Below are positions 1-9,271 of a DNA stretch of 64,000 bases, piece after piece. The first letter of the stretch is position 1, and the number at the start of each line of letters is the position of its first letter. This DNA comes from Trissonchulus latispiculum. Lineage: Eukaryota > Nematoda > Enoplea > Enoplida > Ironidae. Under the pieces are notes generated by a model. That model had not been told where the DNA came from. It ran no database searches and saw only the letters and a list, made by a program, of their open reading frames with translations. Both the position numbers and the translations under genes were made by a program. Location: positions 1 through 64,000 of the forward strand of contig JASAND010011348.1 in the NCBI GenBank assembly GCA_030248195.1. Reading direction: 5' to 3'.

Positions 1-37
1 TAACATAAGCAAAATTATATTTTCGCAAAAACATTTA

Positions 38-47
38 TGTTAAAATG
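38..47 (+). promoter_or_regulatory. TAAAATG start motif, first of eight
   Basis: TAAAATG overlaps the start codon here and at 760-766, 1583-1589, 1717-1723, 3001-3007, 3671-3677 and, on the minus strand, 10016-10022; the 43-residue ORF at 2807 has TAAAAATG. This resembles the poxvirus late promoter core, TAAAT(G), which lies at the start codon. Assignment as a promoter is inference from position, recurrence and the VLTF3-like gene in the same element. Confidence 0.5.
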
Positions 48-767
48 ATGAGCGATAATTCTGAAGAAGATATATTTGAAATTATAGACTATGGTTCTGT
101 TTATGATGACAGTGACCCGGAGCACCGAGAAAGTATCAATTTAATTCCACAGCAACCATTTAGGCTTCTAATTGTTGGACCATCCGATTGTGGAAAAACA
201 AATCTGCTCCTAAATTTGTTATTGAAGTTCCTTCTCTACAGCAAGTTGTACTTGTATTCAAGTTATATTGAACAAAATGCGTACAGGTTTCTATGCTCAC
301 AGCTACCGGCGGAGATGCTGGTTTGTGGAAGCTCACCTGGTGATGTACCCGATGTTAGCACAATGGATCCTGCACATGAAAATATAGTGGTATTCGACGA
401 TTTTCTTTGTGTGAAAGATCAAGATACTTTCACAAACTATTTCATAAAAGGTAGGCACAAAAATGTCAGCGTAATTTATTTGGCCCAAAGCTTCTATCGC
501 ATACCAAAAGACATTCGACTGAACTGCAACTATTTCATTATATTCAAGCATCCTTCAGAGCGCGAGGTTACAGAGTTGACAACGGATCTTGCTGGTCGTT
601 TACCGAAGGATTTATTCAAGTCACTCTACAAAACAGCCGTTTCGGATCCATACGGATTTCTACTTATCGATAGGAAAACAAACTTCAAGTGGCTAGAGTT
701 TCGAAAGGGATTTAGCGAATTATTTCGAACACTTTTGCCCAACGAAATTTCTGGGATATTAAAATGA
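45..767 (+). CDS. Polinton A32-like DNA packaging ATPase
   Basis: This 240-residue protein is the FtsK/HerA-superfamily genome-packaging ATPase of Polintons, related to poxvirus A32, which would pump element DNA into a capsid. Walker A is GPSDCGKT at residues 45-52; the Walker B strand IVVFDD ends at residues 118-119; the stretch GRHKNVSVIYLAQSF beyond it matches the conserved region after Walker B in this family. Length is typical of Polinton ATPases. The start is the first of two consecutive ATGs, chosen because TTAAAATG sits there. Its TGA stop overlaps the next gene's start by four bases (ATGA). The frame is intact. Family assignment is firm; activity is not shown. Confidence 0.93.
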   Translation: MMSDNSEEDIFEIIDYGSVYDDSDPEHRESINLIPQQPFRLLIVGPSDCGKTNLLLNLLLKFLLYSKLYLYSSYIEQNAYRFLCSQLPAEMLVCGSSPGDVPDVSTMDPAHENIVVFDDFLCVKDQDTFTNYFIKGRHKNVSVIYLAQSFYRIPKDIRLNCNYFIIFKHPSEREVTELTTDLAGRLPKDLFKSLYKTAVSDPYGFLLIDRKTNFKWLEFRKGFSELFRTLLPNEISGILK

Positions 768-1570
768 ATTACACTAAATTTGGCATAAGAGATCTGCATC
801 CAGCAGAAAGGGGGCCGCGAGGATTTACCGGTGAAAAGGGGGATAAAGGTGAAAAAGGTGACAGCGGCAGTGATGGGATTGGAGTAACTGCCGTTGCCTT
901 AGATGAAAATCCAGACGGAACATTTGAGCTTTACTTCCATATGACAGATTACTCCAGAAAATCTGTTACCATTCCCGCTCTTCGTGCACCCAAGATCACA
1001 GCTTTGTCAACGCACCGAACAAGTGAAGGAAAGGCTGAAGTAAAAGTGGTGCTCTCTGACTTCACAGAATACATGCTTCAGTGGCCAACTATCGATCTGC
1101 AGTTCTTACATACTATTTGCTCAAATGTGGAAAGAATTCGATTCGTTTTCCCCAACGTCACAAGTATGGAAGACTCCGAAAGCTACCCTTTGAAAACGAT
1201 GCTGCCATTAGGTTCCGAAGTACTTAAGCAGGGCCATATCTTAAATTTGGAAAAAGACAATAAAGAAATAATTTTAAGTCAAGTGGGGACATATTCCATT
1301 AAAGACACAGTAGAATTTTCTATCGAGGGGACCAACCCAACTGATAAGTTTCAGCTGCAGTGGTATGTATATTCATCTACTGCTTCGCAATGGGTCGCCT
1401 TAAAGCATTCGGGGCATGGCGACTTGAGCGGTCGAGATGCAGTTTTAGACTTACCCTTTAAGCGTCAGTCGCCGTGTAGGCTAAAGCTCTATGCTGAGAT
1501 AAACAGCGAAAGCCAGTCTGTGTTTATTAATATAAGGAAACTTTCCGTTATTATTAAACAACTATCTTAA
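764..1570 (+). CDS. collagen-like virion protein candidate
   Basis: This 268-residue protein has a short collagen-like block with glycine at every third position from residue 17 to 38 (seven Gly-X-Y triplets, charged GEKGDK type). A roughly 230-residue, beta-rich-looking region follows with no family I recognise. There is no signal peptide or membrane segment. Short collagen stalks followed by a globular head are common in viral fibres and spikes, and the position directly after the packaging ATPase suggests a structural or attachment protein; that role is inference. It begins inside the ATPase stop codon (ATGA overlap) with TTAAAATG at its start, so the two genes may be co-expressed. The frame is intact. 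Confidence 0.8.
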   Translation: MNYTKFGIRDLHPAERGPRGFTGEKGDKGEKGDSGSDGIGVTAVALDENPDGTFELYFHMTDYSRKSVTIPALRAPKITALSTHRTSEGKAEVKVVLSDFTEYMLQWPTIDLQFLHTICSNVERIRFVFPNVTSMEDSESYPLKTMLPLGSEVLKQGHILNLEKDNKEIILSQVGTYSIKDTVEFSIEGTNPTDKFQLQWYVYSSTASQWVALKHSGHGDLSGRDAVLDLPFKRQSPCRLKLYAEINSESQSVFINIRKLSVIIKQLS

Positions 1571-1586
1571 TTTAGTCATATATAAA

Positions 1587-1724
1587 ATGAGAACATACTG
1601 CCTTGTCTGTAAACGAAAAACAAATAATATCCGTCCACAAATGACTACCTTGAGGAATGGGCGGAAGGCTGTTAAATCTACGTGTGCTAATTGTAGGAAA
1701 GTTAAGTACTCCTTCATAAAATGA
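1587..1724 (+). CDS. 45-residue zinc-ribbon protein, DUF5679-like
   Basis: This very small gene has the start TATAAAATG. It has two CxxC pairs (C5/C8 and C33/C36) around a basic, polar loop containing the segment RNGRKAVKSTC, and it ends in a basic tail. The pattern CxxC...NGR...CxxC matches the tiny zinc-ribbon proteins (DUF5679-like) known from viruses and Polinton/adintovirus-like elements, probably nucleic-acid binding or a virion core component; that role is inference. Its TGA stop overlaps the integrase ATG by four bases (ATGA), the second such overlap in the element. The frame is intact. Confidence 0.75.
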   Translation: MRTYCLVCKRKTNNIRPQMTTLRNGRKAVKSTCANCRKVKYSFIK

Positions 1725-2782
1725 GTCCAGATTTAAAAGAAATTTACTTCAACCCGAGGTACGGTTATTCGGATGTAAATGCTCTTGTCCAATGTCTAAA
1801 AGAAAAAATTTAAATGTTTCTAGGAAAGACACTGAACGCTGGCTCAAGCAGCAAGTGACCTATACGTTGCATAAACCAGTGAAACACAAGTTTCCTACTG
1901 AGCGGGCTTACGTCCACAAAATCGATGAGCAATGGCAAGCGGACCTTGTCGATATGATTGCTTATTCCAGGCACAATAAGGGGTACAACTATATACTGAT
2001 GGTAATTGATTGTTTCAGCAAATATCTTTGGGCAAAACCTTTAAAGACAAAACAGCCGAAAGAAGTAGCTATGGCGTTCGCTTCTATTTTCGCTAGCAGC
2101 AAGCGAAAACCAGTAAAATTGCAAACCGACCAGGGTCTAGAGTTTTACGGCAAGCATATTCAAAGCTTCTTCAGAGAGCACGGGATCAACCATTTCTCTA
2201 CTTTCTCGGAAAAGAAGGCAAGCATCGTGGAAAGAGTTAATAGGACAATAAAAGAGAAAATGTGGAAATACTTTACTGCCGAGGAAACCTATACATGGAT
2301 CGACGTGCTTCAAGAGCTAGTGTCCAACTATAACTCGTCCACGCACAGAAGCATAAAGATGAAGCCTAGGGATGTAAATAAATCAAATGAAATTCAGGTG
2401 CACAAAACTCTGTATGCTGAAGTAGAGCAACAAGGAAAATTGGACATTCGAGTAGGTGATAAAGTTAGAATTTACCAGATATAAACGGAAATTGTTCGAT
2501 AAAGGGTATCTACCAAACTGGACGGAAGAGATATTCACAGTGGGAAACGTTTTTAGATCAGCACCACCTACTTACACTCTTCGTGACTGCAACGGTGAGG
2601 AAATAAGGGGGAAATTCTACAAGCATGAAATTCAAAAGGTGCTGGACACCGGCGACTACCGCGTTGAAAAAGTGTTGAAGCGAAGAAAGCCAAACGGTAA
2701 TCCTCAAGTACTGGTAAAATGGAAAGGATATCCCAGCAGTTTCAATCAGTGGATTGAAGAAAACAAAATTCAAAACTATTAA
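1721..2782 (+). pseudogene. Polinton integrase with C-terminal chromodomain, two frame breaks
   Basis: A retroviral-type DDE integrase that would insert element DNA into the host genome. It reads in three pieces. An N-terminal piece starts at 1721 (ATAAAATG) and ends in TAA at 1811-1813. The core ORF at 1792-2484 contains the zinc-binding-to-core junction (TYTLHKPVKHKF), catalytic blocks QADLVDM, QTDQGLEFYG and the glutamate in ASIVERVN. The C-terminal piece at 2456-2782 carries a chromodomain (VEKVL...VLVKWKGYPSSFNQWIEE). Frame changes fall in an A6 run at 1803-1808 and around 2470-2473, each consistent with one base. Chromodomains in integrases usually guide insertion to particular chromatin. 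All catalytic residues remain, so decay is recent or the breaks are sequencing indels. Confidence 0.88.
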
Positions 2783-2806
2783 AAGTTATTTTTCTCACTT
2801 ATAAAA

Positions 2807-2938
2807 ATGGAAAAGAAAACAGTTGGGATTCAAGAAAACAGCAAACATCAAGTCTCAGCCACAGTAACTGACGATGATGAACATTCAACAAAAACTGGGA
2901 CAGTTGTAAACACAAAGCAGTCTGGTGCAGTCGAGTAG
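2807..2938 (+). CDS. 43-residue hydrophilic ORF
   Basis: A short ORF in the gap between integrase and the Zn-finger gene, beginning at TTATAAAAATG and ending in TAG. The product is polar, Thr/Lys/Asp rich, with no cysteine and no hydrophobic segment, and resembles no family I know. It is listed because it has the start motif found at the other genes of this element and fills the gap with normal spacing. It could instead be noncoding. Confidence 0.4.
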   Translation: MEKKTVGIQENSKHQVSATVTDDDEHSTKTGTVVNTKQSGAVE

Positions 2939-3004
2939 CGGAACTTTGGCGGGTATTGAGAAGTAAAAAATTTTATTTTCATTTAGTTTTAATTGGGTTA
3001 TAAA

Positions 3005-3628
3005 ATGGGAACACAAAACTGTGTCTCATACCACCAGCGTTACTATATAAACAACAAGGAGCGGCTTAATGAACACAGCAGAGAATACTATTTGCGGAAC
3101 AAAGAAGAGATAAATAAGAGAAGAATGATACATTACTTTGCTAACCGCGAGAAAGTGAGAGAACAAGCGAAAAGGAAAGAGGAATGCCAATGCTGTCATA
3201 AATTGTTATGCTGTAAATACTTGAAGAAACATCAGGATAAATGCTCAGGAAAGAGGAATGCCAAAACTGTCATAAATTGTTATGCTATAAATACTGAAGA
3301 TGAAGATGAAGATGAAGATGAAGAACTTTTACTTTATAAACATGAAGATAAATGCTCAGGAAAGAGGAATGCCAAAACTGTCATAAATTGTTATGCTATA
3401 AATACTGAAGATGAAGATGAAGATGAAGATGAAGAACTTTTACTTTATAAACATGAAAATAAATGCTCAGGAAAGAGGAATGCCAAGACTGTCATAAATT
3501 GTTATGCTATAAATACTGAAGATGAAGATGAAGATGAAGAACTTTTACTTTATAAACATGAAGATAAATGCTCAAAATTGAGGATGCACATTACCACTTC
3601 TACGCAAACATTCAATCCTGAAAATTAA
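3005..3628 (+). CDS. Zn-finger-like protein with 111-bp tandem repeat and acidic blocks
   Basis: The start chosen is the ATG at 3005, preceded by TTATAAAATG; an in-frame extension to 2993 lacks this motif. The first 60 or so residues are rich in Tyr, Lys, Arg and Glu (RYYINNKERLNEHSREYY and similar), a pattern seen in viral DNA-binding proteins. A Cys/His cluster CQCCHKLLCCKYLKKHQDKC follows. Then come three near-identical 35-37-residue repeats with acidic (ED)n runs. DNA comparison shows that the repeats derive from the Cys/His-cluster DNA but are read in a different frame, so the extra fingers have been replaced by acidic sequence. The protein is probably nucleic-acid binding; its function in the element is unknown. 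Confidence 0.65.
   Translation: MGTQNCVSYHQRYYINNKERLNEHSREYYLRNKEEINKRRMIHYFANREKVREQAKRKEECQCCHKLLCCKYLKKHQDKCSGKRNAKTVINCYAINTEDEDEDEDEELLLYKHEDKCSGKRNAKTVINCYAINTEDEDEDEDEELLLYKHENKCSGKRNAKTVINCYAINTEDEDEDEELLLYKHEDKCSKLRMHITTSTQTFNPEN
3236..3580 (+). repeat. 111-bp coding tandem repeat, three copies plus partial
   Basis: The string AAATGCTCAGGAAAGAGG recurs at about 3240, 3351 and 3462, and a shortened copy starts near 3567, giving periods of 111, 111 and 105 bases. The last period lacks one GATGAA hexamer. All periods are multiples of three, so the reading frame is kept. Confidence 0.9.
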
Positions 3629-3674
3629 ATTTTATTTTTTCAATTCTCATTAAATTTATTTTCTTCTTATTAAA

Positions 3675-4532
3675 ATGAGAGAACAGGCTGGCGAAAGCGA
3701 TCTCGATTTGGAGGTGAGCAGCGAAGCATTGGAGAAGGTTAAACATAGTCAGAAGCGACTAAAGTTTGGAGAAATTAAGCATCGACTGCAACAGCGCCCA
3801 GAAAAACTACAATGTCCACTTTGCCAAAAGCGCTATAAATTGCGGTGCTGGTTCAATAAACACATTTCTAAAGGCCATAACAAACGGAATAGTTGGTATA
3901 CATCCTTGATTCCTTTAAATTTGGAGGTGAACAATAATGTATTTCAGAAAGTTGCTGGAGGAAAGCTTAATCTTGAAAATACCAAACGCAAACTGCGGCG
4001 TAACGTAGAACGGTTACAGTGCCCTGAGTGCCACAAACTATACAAACATCAGAAATGGTTTAATAAACACATTAAGAAACAGCAGTGCAGAGGCTACGCT
4101 TGTAGCAAGTGCCACCAGAGCTTTGGCTCGAAAAGAAATCTAGTTAGGCATGCTAAGGTCGCGCATGTCAATGTCAAGAAAAGTCCTAAAACCGCTGAAA
4201 CCGTGGACACACCAAACGCTCGCTCCAATACAGAGCATGTTTGTCAAATGTGCCAAAAGCATTTTAAACAAAAGTGTCACTTAACAAGACACATCAAAGC
4301 TGTGCATACAGCTGAACACCGCTGCGAACAGTGCGACAGAACCTTCAAGACAATACAGGGCTACCAAGGACATCTTAAAACTCATCGAAGTAAACCGAAG
4401 GCAGGTGATCCAACCGATTTTCGAAATTTGCATATATCAAAACTGCCCAGTGAGGACGATCCGGATTTTGAAAATAGGATAATCGAAGGCTATCCGGAGT
4501 TTGAAAATAATAATCGAGGGCTATCCGGATGA
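3675..4532 (+). CDS. C2H2 Zn-finger module upstream of the polymerase
   Basis: This 285-residue ORF starts at ATTAAAATG. It carries an array of C2H2-type fingers: CPLCQKRYKLRCWFNKH, CPECHKLYKHQKWFNKH, CSKCHQSFGSKRNLVRH, CQMCQKHFKQKCHLTRH and CEQCDRTFKTIQGYQGH. It overlaps the polymerase ORF in another frame. In Polinton 2 of this window, C2H2 fingers lie directly in front of the polymerase on one mature protein. The module is therefore best seen as the N-terminus of a Zn-finger/polymerase fusion that was separated when a roughly 33-bp segment (4470-4502) was duplicated unequally (next unit from 4503), changing frame. It could alternatively be a separate DNA-binding protein. Confidence 0.75.
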   Translation: MREQAGESDLDLEVSSEALEKVKHSQKRLKFGEIKHRLQQRPEKLQCPLCQKRYKLRCWFNKHISKGHNKRNSWYTSLIPLNLEVNNNVFQKVAGGKLNLENTKRKLRRNVERLQCPECHKLYKHQKWFNKHIKKQQCRGYACSKCHQSFGSKRNLVRHAKVAHVNVKKSPKTAETVDTPNARSNTEHVCQMCQKHFKQKCHLTRHIKAVHTAEHRCEQCDRTFKTIQGYQGHLKTHRSKPKAGDPTDFRNLHISKLPSEDDPDFENRIIEGYPEFENNNRGLSG

Positions 4533-5730
4533 TTTTATTAAAGACAATTGGAGCAGAATCAGAACCCGATATGTCATCTCGCAGAAAGGTGTTCAAAACA
4601 GGTACAATTTTAGACTGGAGAATTTGTCGGAAATCAAGGAGTTGCTAAAAGCAATTTTCCACGTACAACAATGGCAGTTCAAGCTGAACCTGTCATTTGG
4701 CTTTGTTCTCAAAAATAGGGAAAATGGACAACTAAAATACCACTATGCATCAAACAACAGTAGGTATTTTAATGAACCAATCCATATTTCCAACGAAGGT
4801 GACTTGAACCAAGCATTGAGCAAGCTAGACGAAGGAGATCCTTTGGAGTGGGCAAGACAGCAGCGTCCAAACACAAAATGGACAGTTTCGGCTATTACCA
4901 ACGCATGTTTTTACGTAAACAAGCTAAAATCATTCCCCATAGGAGCGGCGAGGTATCTCCCAGACTATGTCAGAAACAACAGAGGAATCAACTCTTTAAT
5001 CAAGGACGACAACACTGGGAAGCCATACGAGGATGACAAGTGTTTCTTTCGGTGTCTTGCCCTTGCGCTTGGTGCAGACATCCACGCACTTCAACGTAAA
5101 ACTGATCAGCTTATCAGACAGTGGCTTCCTCCTGGAAAGGAGTTTTGTGGCGTCCGTCTAGAGCAGCTGGATGGCCTTGAGAAGAAGTTTGACATCGAAA
5201 TATTTGTGTACGAACTAGGGCCTACTGATGACTCAAATGAGGCTGTTGCAAAACTGATTCGTCGGCCAGCAGGAAAGCACTCTGAAAAGATGGCCGTAAA
5301 TGTTTACGAAAACCATTTTTGCTTCATCAAAGATTTAAGGAGGTTCACACAGACATGGCAGTGCTCCAATTGCGATAAACTATTTCACCACCACGGAATG
5401 TTCATGCGCCATTCAATTAAATGTGAAAAGGGAATAAAACACACATTTCCAGGAGGAGGAGCTGGACCTGGAAAGTCAATTCTTCAGAGAATCAGTGAAC
5501 TTGGTATTCCTGTGCCTGAATGGTACTACCCCTTCAGGATAGCTTATGATTTCGAGTGCATGTTTCAACCCACGACTTATAAAAACGGGCCAAAACTCAT
5601 TTACGAGCAAGAACTGGTTCCAGCTTCAGTGTCTGTAGCATCCAATATTCCCGGGTTTGAGCAGCCGCAGTGTTTTATTAGTACAGGTGATCCGCAAGAC
5701 TTAGTGGTTAGAATTAGTGTTGTGCGCTGA
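4501..5730 (+). pseudogene. protein-primed DNA polymerase B, N-terminal part, split by insertion
   Basis: N-terminal part of the Polinton pPolB, which copies the element's own DNA from a protein primer. Conserved with Polinton 2 is a Cys/His region: YEDDKCFFRCLALALG near residue 180, and YENHFCFIKDL near residue 265, a spacing and motif order resembling an OTU-type cysteine protease (inference). A Cys/His finger follows (CSNCDKLFHHHGMFMRHSIKC). The 3'-5' exonuclease starts with ExoI YDFECMF. The last codons run into an inserted element at 5715, so the stop at 5728-5730 is not native. The ORF has no ATG start; translation probably began in the upstream Zn-finger ORF. Confidence 0.85.
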
Positions 5731-6775
5731 AAGATTTGCCCGCTCCGGAGCTCCGGTCGGAGCGGGCTGTCGGAGCACCGGAGCTCCGGAACTCCGGAGC
5801 TCCGCGGAGCTCCGACTGTTTGTGGAGGTTAAAATTGTAAAAAGTTTAATTTAAGCTAACCAAATTCTTTTTACAATGAAAAGCAGGTCTTTGTTTTCTT
5901 TGCTACAAACATTTGCTCTATTTGCTAGCCTGTATTTTTGATCTGACGAGAGTTCCGACTTTCCAACTTTCCCTAAATTTATGGATGTTTGGTTATTAAT
6001 TCTATTGTGTTTGCAAGTTAGTTAGTTATATAGTTAGTTTACACTGCCGTTTTAGTTCTAAACTTTTTCAAGATTTGCTAAGTTTAAGTTTTATAGATTA
6101 GGACTCCATAAAATTCGTTACGAGAATTTCGTCAAAAACTAAATTTTTCAAATCCATAATGAACTGCATTGAATGAACTAATGAACTGTATTATATATCA
6201 ATTTAACAAATGATTTGCTTTTATCCACTGTTTAACTAGTACGTATGTAATCATAAAATAAATTCGAACAACGAGAAACTAGAAAAGATGGGTGAGATGA
6301 AAGCAAAGAAAGCATTTGTAGGCATTGAAAGTTTAAGTGGAAGAATAGATTTTATTGGAAAAGGGAATAATTATTTGATGGATTAAATAATTTCAATTAA
6401 TTAAAAACTTTTGTAGAAGCAATTCTTCAAAGTCATTGTTTAGAATTGTATTTAAATGTTTACTTTTATCATCTGGACAAGTTGGAAAAACTGTCTCCAG
6501 AAAACAAATCATACAGCAGTCGTACATGAGAGAATAGAAAAAATTATTAAAAATACTACGAGCACTAAATTTATTGCAGTTCTTACGCACTGTTCGTGAG
6601 GCTACAGCAGGAAATCATAAAAACGCTTCAAATACTTTTTTCGTTACCCAACTTATGAACAATACAGGCTTCAAAGCTTGAAAATGGCTGCTCCGGGTAC
6701 CGAAAATCGGAGCTCCGCTCCGGAGCTCCGTCGGAGCGGAGCTCCGTCGGAGCGGAGCTCCGGCGCACATCACTA
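5715..6775. mobile_element. hAT-type non-autonomous DNA transposon (1061 bp)
   Basis: The element is bounded by 13-bp terminal inverted repeats, TAGTGTTGTGCGC on the left and TAGTGATGTGCGC as the complement of the right end (one mismatch), and by a perfect 8-bp target duplication GTTAGAAT at 5707-5714 and 6776-6783. The duplication fits the hAT preference nTnnnnAn. Both subterminal regions are packed with CGGAGCTCCG palindromes, typical transposase-binding repeats of hAT elements. The AT-rich interior encodes nothing recognisable. It split the polymerase gene; frames on the two sides are in register when the element and one target copy are ignored. Confidence 0.93.
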
Positions 6776-6781
6776 GTTAGA

Positions 6782-8494
6782 ATGAAAGCATATATGGAAA
6801 AGATTGCTGATAAAGCTTATGAACTACTCACAAAAGCTTATGATACCACTATTTCGGGCTTAACAAAACACGACAAGCTTAAGGCTGAGTTTGACAGCTG
6901 GCTAAAGGCAGTTCCTGTGTTAGGTTTCAATTCTGGCAAATTCGATCTGAATCTCATAAAGTCATATCTCATTGCAGAAATAGTCAAGAGCGGTGACCGG
7001 GTTGGGAACACAATCAAAAAGAACAATAATTACATGGCTCTTTGCACTAAAAAACTATACTTTCTTGACATTACAAATTATCTAGCCGCTGGGACCTGCA
7101 ACGACTGGTTGCAAAGTTTTAAAATTCCTCAGGGAAAAGGCGTCTTTCCATACGAAGCTTTCACATCACTAGAGTTCTTGAACCAAGGTTTCCCAAGTTT
7201 CGACCAATTCTATTCCTCACTGAGACAAGAACAGATCACCGTTGAGGACTACACAGCTCTGGATCTAATTTGGCGGGAAAACAACATGAAGACAATGAGA
7301 GATCTTCTTATTTGGTACAACAATAGAGACGTCGAGCCCTTTCTACAGGCAGTACAAAAGATGGTGGATTTCTGGAAAACGATGGATATTGACATGTTTA
7401 AAGGTGGGGCCATTTCTCTTCCCGGACTCGCCTACAAGCACATGATGAACCAACTCCCTAAACATACAATTCTCCCCTTTTGGAATACGCCCACCCAACA
7501 TTGGCACACACTGTTACGGGATAACATTGTCGGCGGTCCCAGCATAGTATTTCACCGATATCACGAAGCCGGAATAACGGACATCAAAGGCCAAAAGGTG
7601 AAGCAGATTTTTGGGTACGACGGAAACGCGCTCTACTTGTGGTGCCTCATGCAAGAAATGCCCACAGGTCTCTACGCTGAATGGAATCCAACAGAGAATG
7701 GAAACTTCCAAAGGCGGCTACAAAAGGAGCGAAAAGAAATAATGTGGCTAGAGTACATGTCCAAAGAGATGGGGGTTCTGGTAGAACACGCCTACAATGG
7801 AGGTCAGAAAACTGTGGCTACGGCAAAAGTAGATGGGTGGGTCCCGGAAAAGAATCTCGTCCTCCAGTTTCATGGGTGCTACTTCCACGGTCATGGTTGC
7901 GAGTTGGACAGAAATCAAGATGCAAAAGATAGAACTAAAAGAAGGGAAAGAACTGAAAGGGTCGCCCAGGCAATTAAAGATGGGGGTTTCGATCTTCTTG
8001 AAAAATGGGAATGCGAATTTGATGAAGAATTAAAAGACAACGCCCACCTGAAAGCGTTTGTAAAGGAGCATTTCTCTTTACCGAAGAAAGGGTCGTCGCT
8101 GTCAATGGAGAAAATGGTGGCCCTTATTAAAGCGAATCGTCTGTTTGGATTGGTCGAATTAGACATAGAAGTGCCAGAAGGAAAGAAAGAGATGTTCGCG
8201 GAAATGACTCCCATTTTCAAAAACGTCGAAGTCACCAGAGACGATATTGGTGACCATATGAAGGCATTTTGCGAGAACCGGGATCTCATGCATCGTCCGC
8301 GGAGATGTTTGATCGGAAGTTATTTCGGAAAAAAGATCCTTCTAGCGACACCACTAATAAGGTGGTACCTGAAGAAGGGGCTTGTTATAACAAAAATTCA
8401 CAGGGCAATAGAGTTTAAGCAAAAAACATGTTTTAAGCACTTGGGTGCTGAGGTAACGGGACACCGTTCGGCAGCCGACACCGACCAAGATTAG
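6782..8494 (+). pseudogene. DNA polymerase B, exonuclease and palm part
   Basis: Continuation of the pPolB after the hAT insertion, about 570 residues. ExoII is FNSGKFDLNLI, ExoIII is WYNNRDVEPFL; polymerase motif A is GYDGNALYLW with the metal-binding aspartate; the insertion regions expected of protein-primed enzymes lie between motif A and the fingers. It ends at an in-frame TAG (8492-8494); the sequence continues in the same frame in the next entry, and Polinton 2 has a sense codon at the equivalent place, so this is a nonsense mutation. The ATG at 6782 is created by the target duplication and is not a native start. Confidence 0.9.
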
Positions 8495-8509
8495 TCCATC
8501 AAGGGAGAA

Positions 8510-9253
8510 ATGTTCAAGCTTCTGGGCAATTCATACTACGGACGGACAATCACTAATGTTGAAAAACATGTGAACGTTAAGTTCTGTGAAGGAGCTGCAG
8601 CTAGCAGAGAGGTTAACAGTTGGCGTTTTCGAAGGCTGGATGATTTAGGAAATGGAATATATGAAACGCATACCGCTAAAGCGAAAATTGCGCATCGGCT
8701 TCCTGAACTGGTGGGATTCTTTGTATACCAATATGCCAAGCTTAGGATGCTTCAATTTTACTACGACTGTCTCCAGGAACATTTGGCCAAAGATACTTTC
8801 CAGCTGTGTCAGATGGATACAGACTCGCTGTACTTTGCATGCACGGAAACTGATTTGAACAGATGCATTCCATCAGTTAAGTCTGATAGTTGGAAAAAAG
8901 CTGTAGTGGAGTTCTTTGTACAGGATTCGAAGCAAAAGCGAATACCGGGCCTATTCAAGGAGGAATGGAGGGGAGAAAAACTAATTGCACTCTGCAGCAA
9001 AACTTACATAGCTTCCGGTGACACCAAAAAGATCTCCCACACAGGGGTTAGCAAGAAGCTTAACAGTTATACTCCAGCAGATTTCAAGCAAGTGCTTGAT
9101 ACAGGAAAGACACAGCCTGGGGTAAACAGAGGCTTTAGATGCCTCAACACAACAATGCTTAAGTACTTCCAGTCCAAGGACGCTCTCTCCTACCTATACC
9201 CCAAGAGAGAGGTCCTGGCTGACGGCGTCTCCACCCGCCCACTTCGAATCTGA
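8510..9253 (+). pseudogene. DNA polymerase B, C-terminal part
   Basis: Same frame as the preceding piece, resuming fifteen bases after the TAG. Polymerase motif B is KLLGNSYYGRT and motif C is MDTDSLYFA with both catalytic aspartates. The thumb has LIALCSKTYIASGD and a conserved end, YLYPKREVLADGVSTRPL, shared with Polinton 2 (YFYPKRRVLEDHASTLPL). It ends 18 bases before the end of the convergent VLTF3-like gene. All catalytic residues of this part are present. Confidence 0.92.
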
Positions 9254-9271
9254 AGCTCTCCCTGTTTCGGT

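Noticed and set aside
1796..1813. Programmed -1 frameshift in the Polinton 1 integrase
   Set aside because: The A6-T3 run does not give a canonical slippery heptamer in the zero frame; a one-base indel is simpler.
6393..6590. 65-residue minus-strand ORF inside the hAT element
   Set aside because: Too short and without recognisable transposase motifs.
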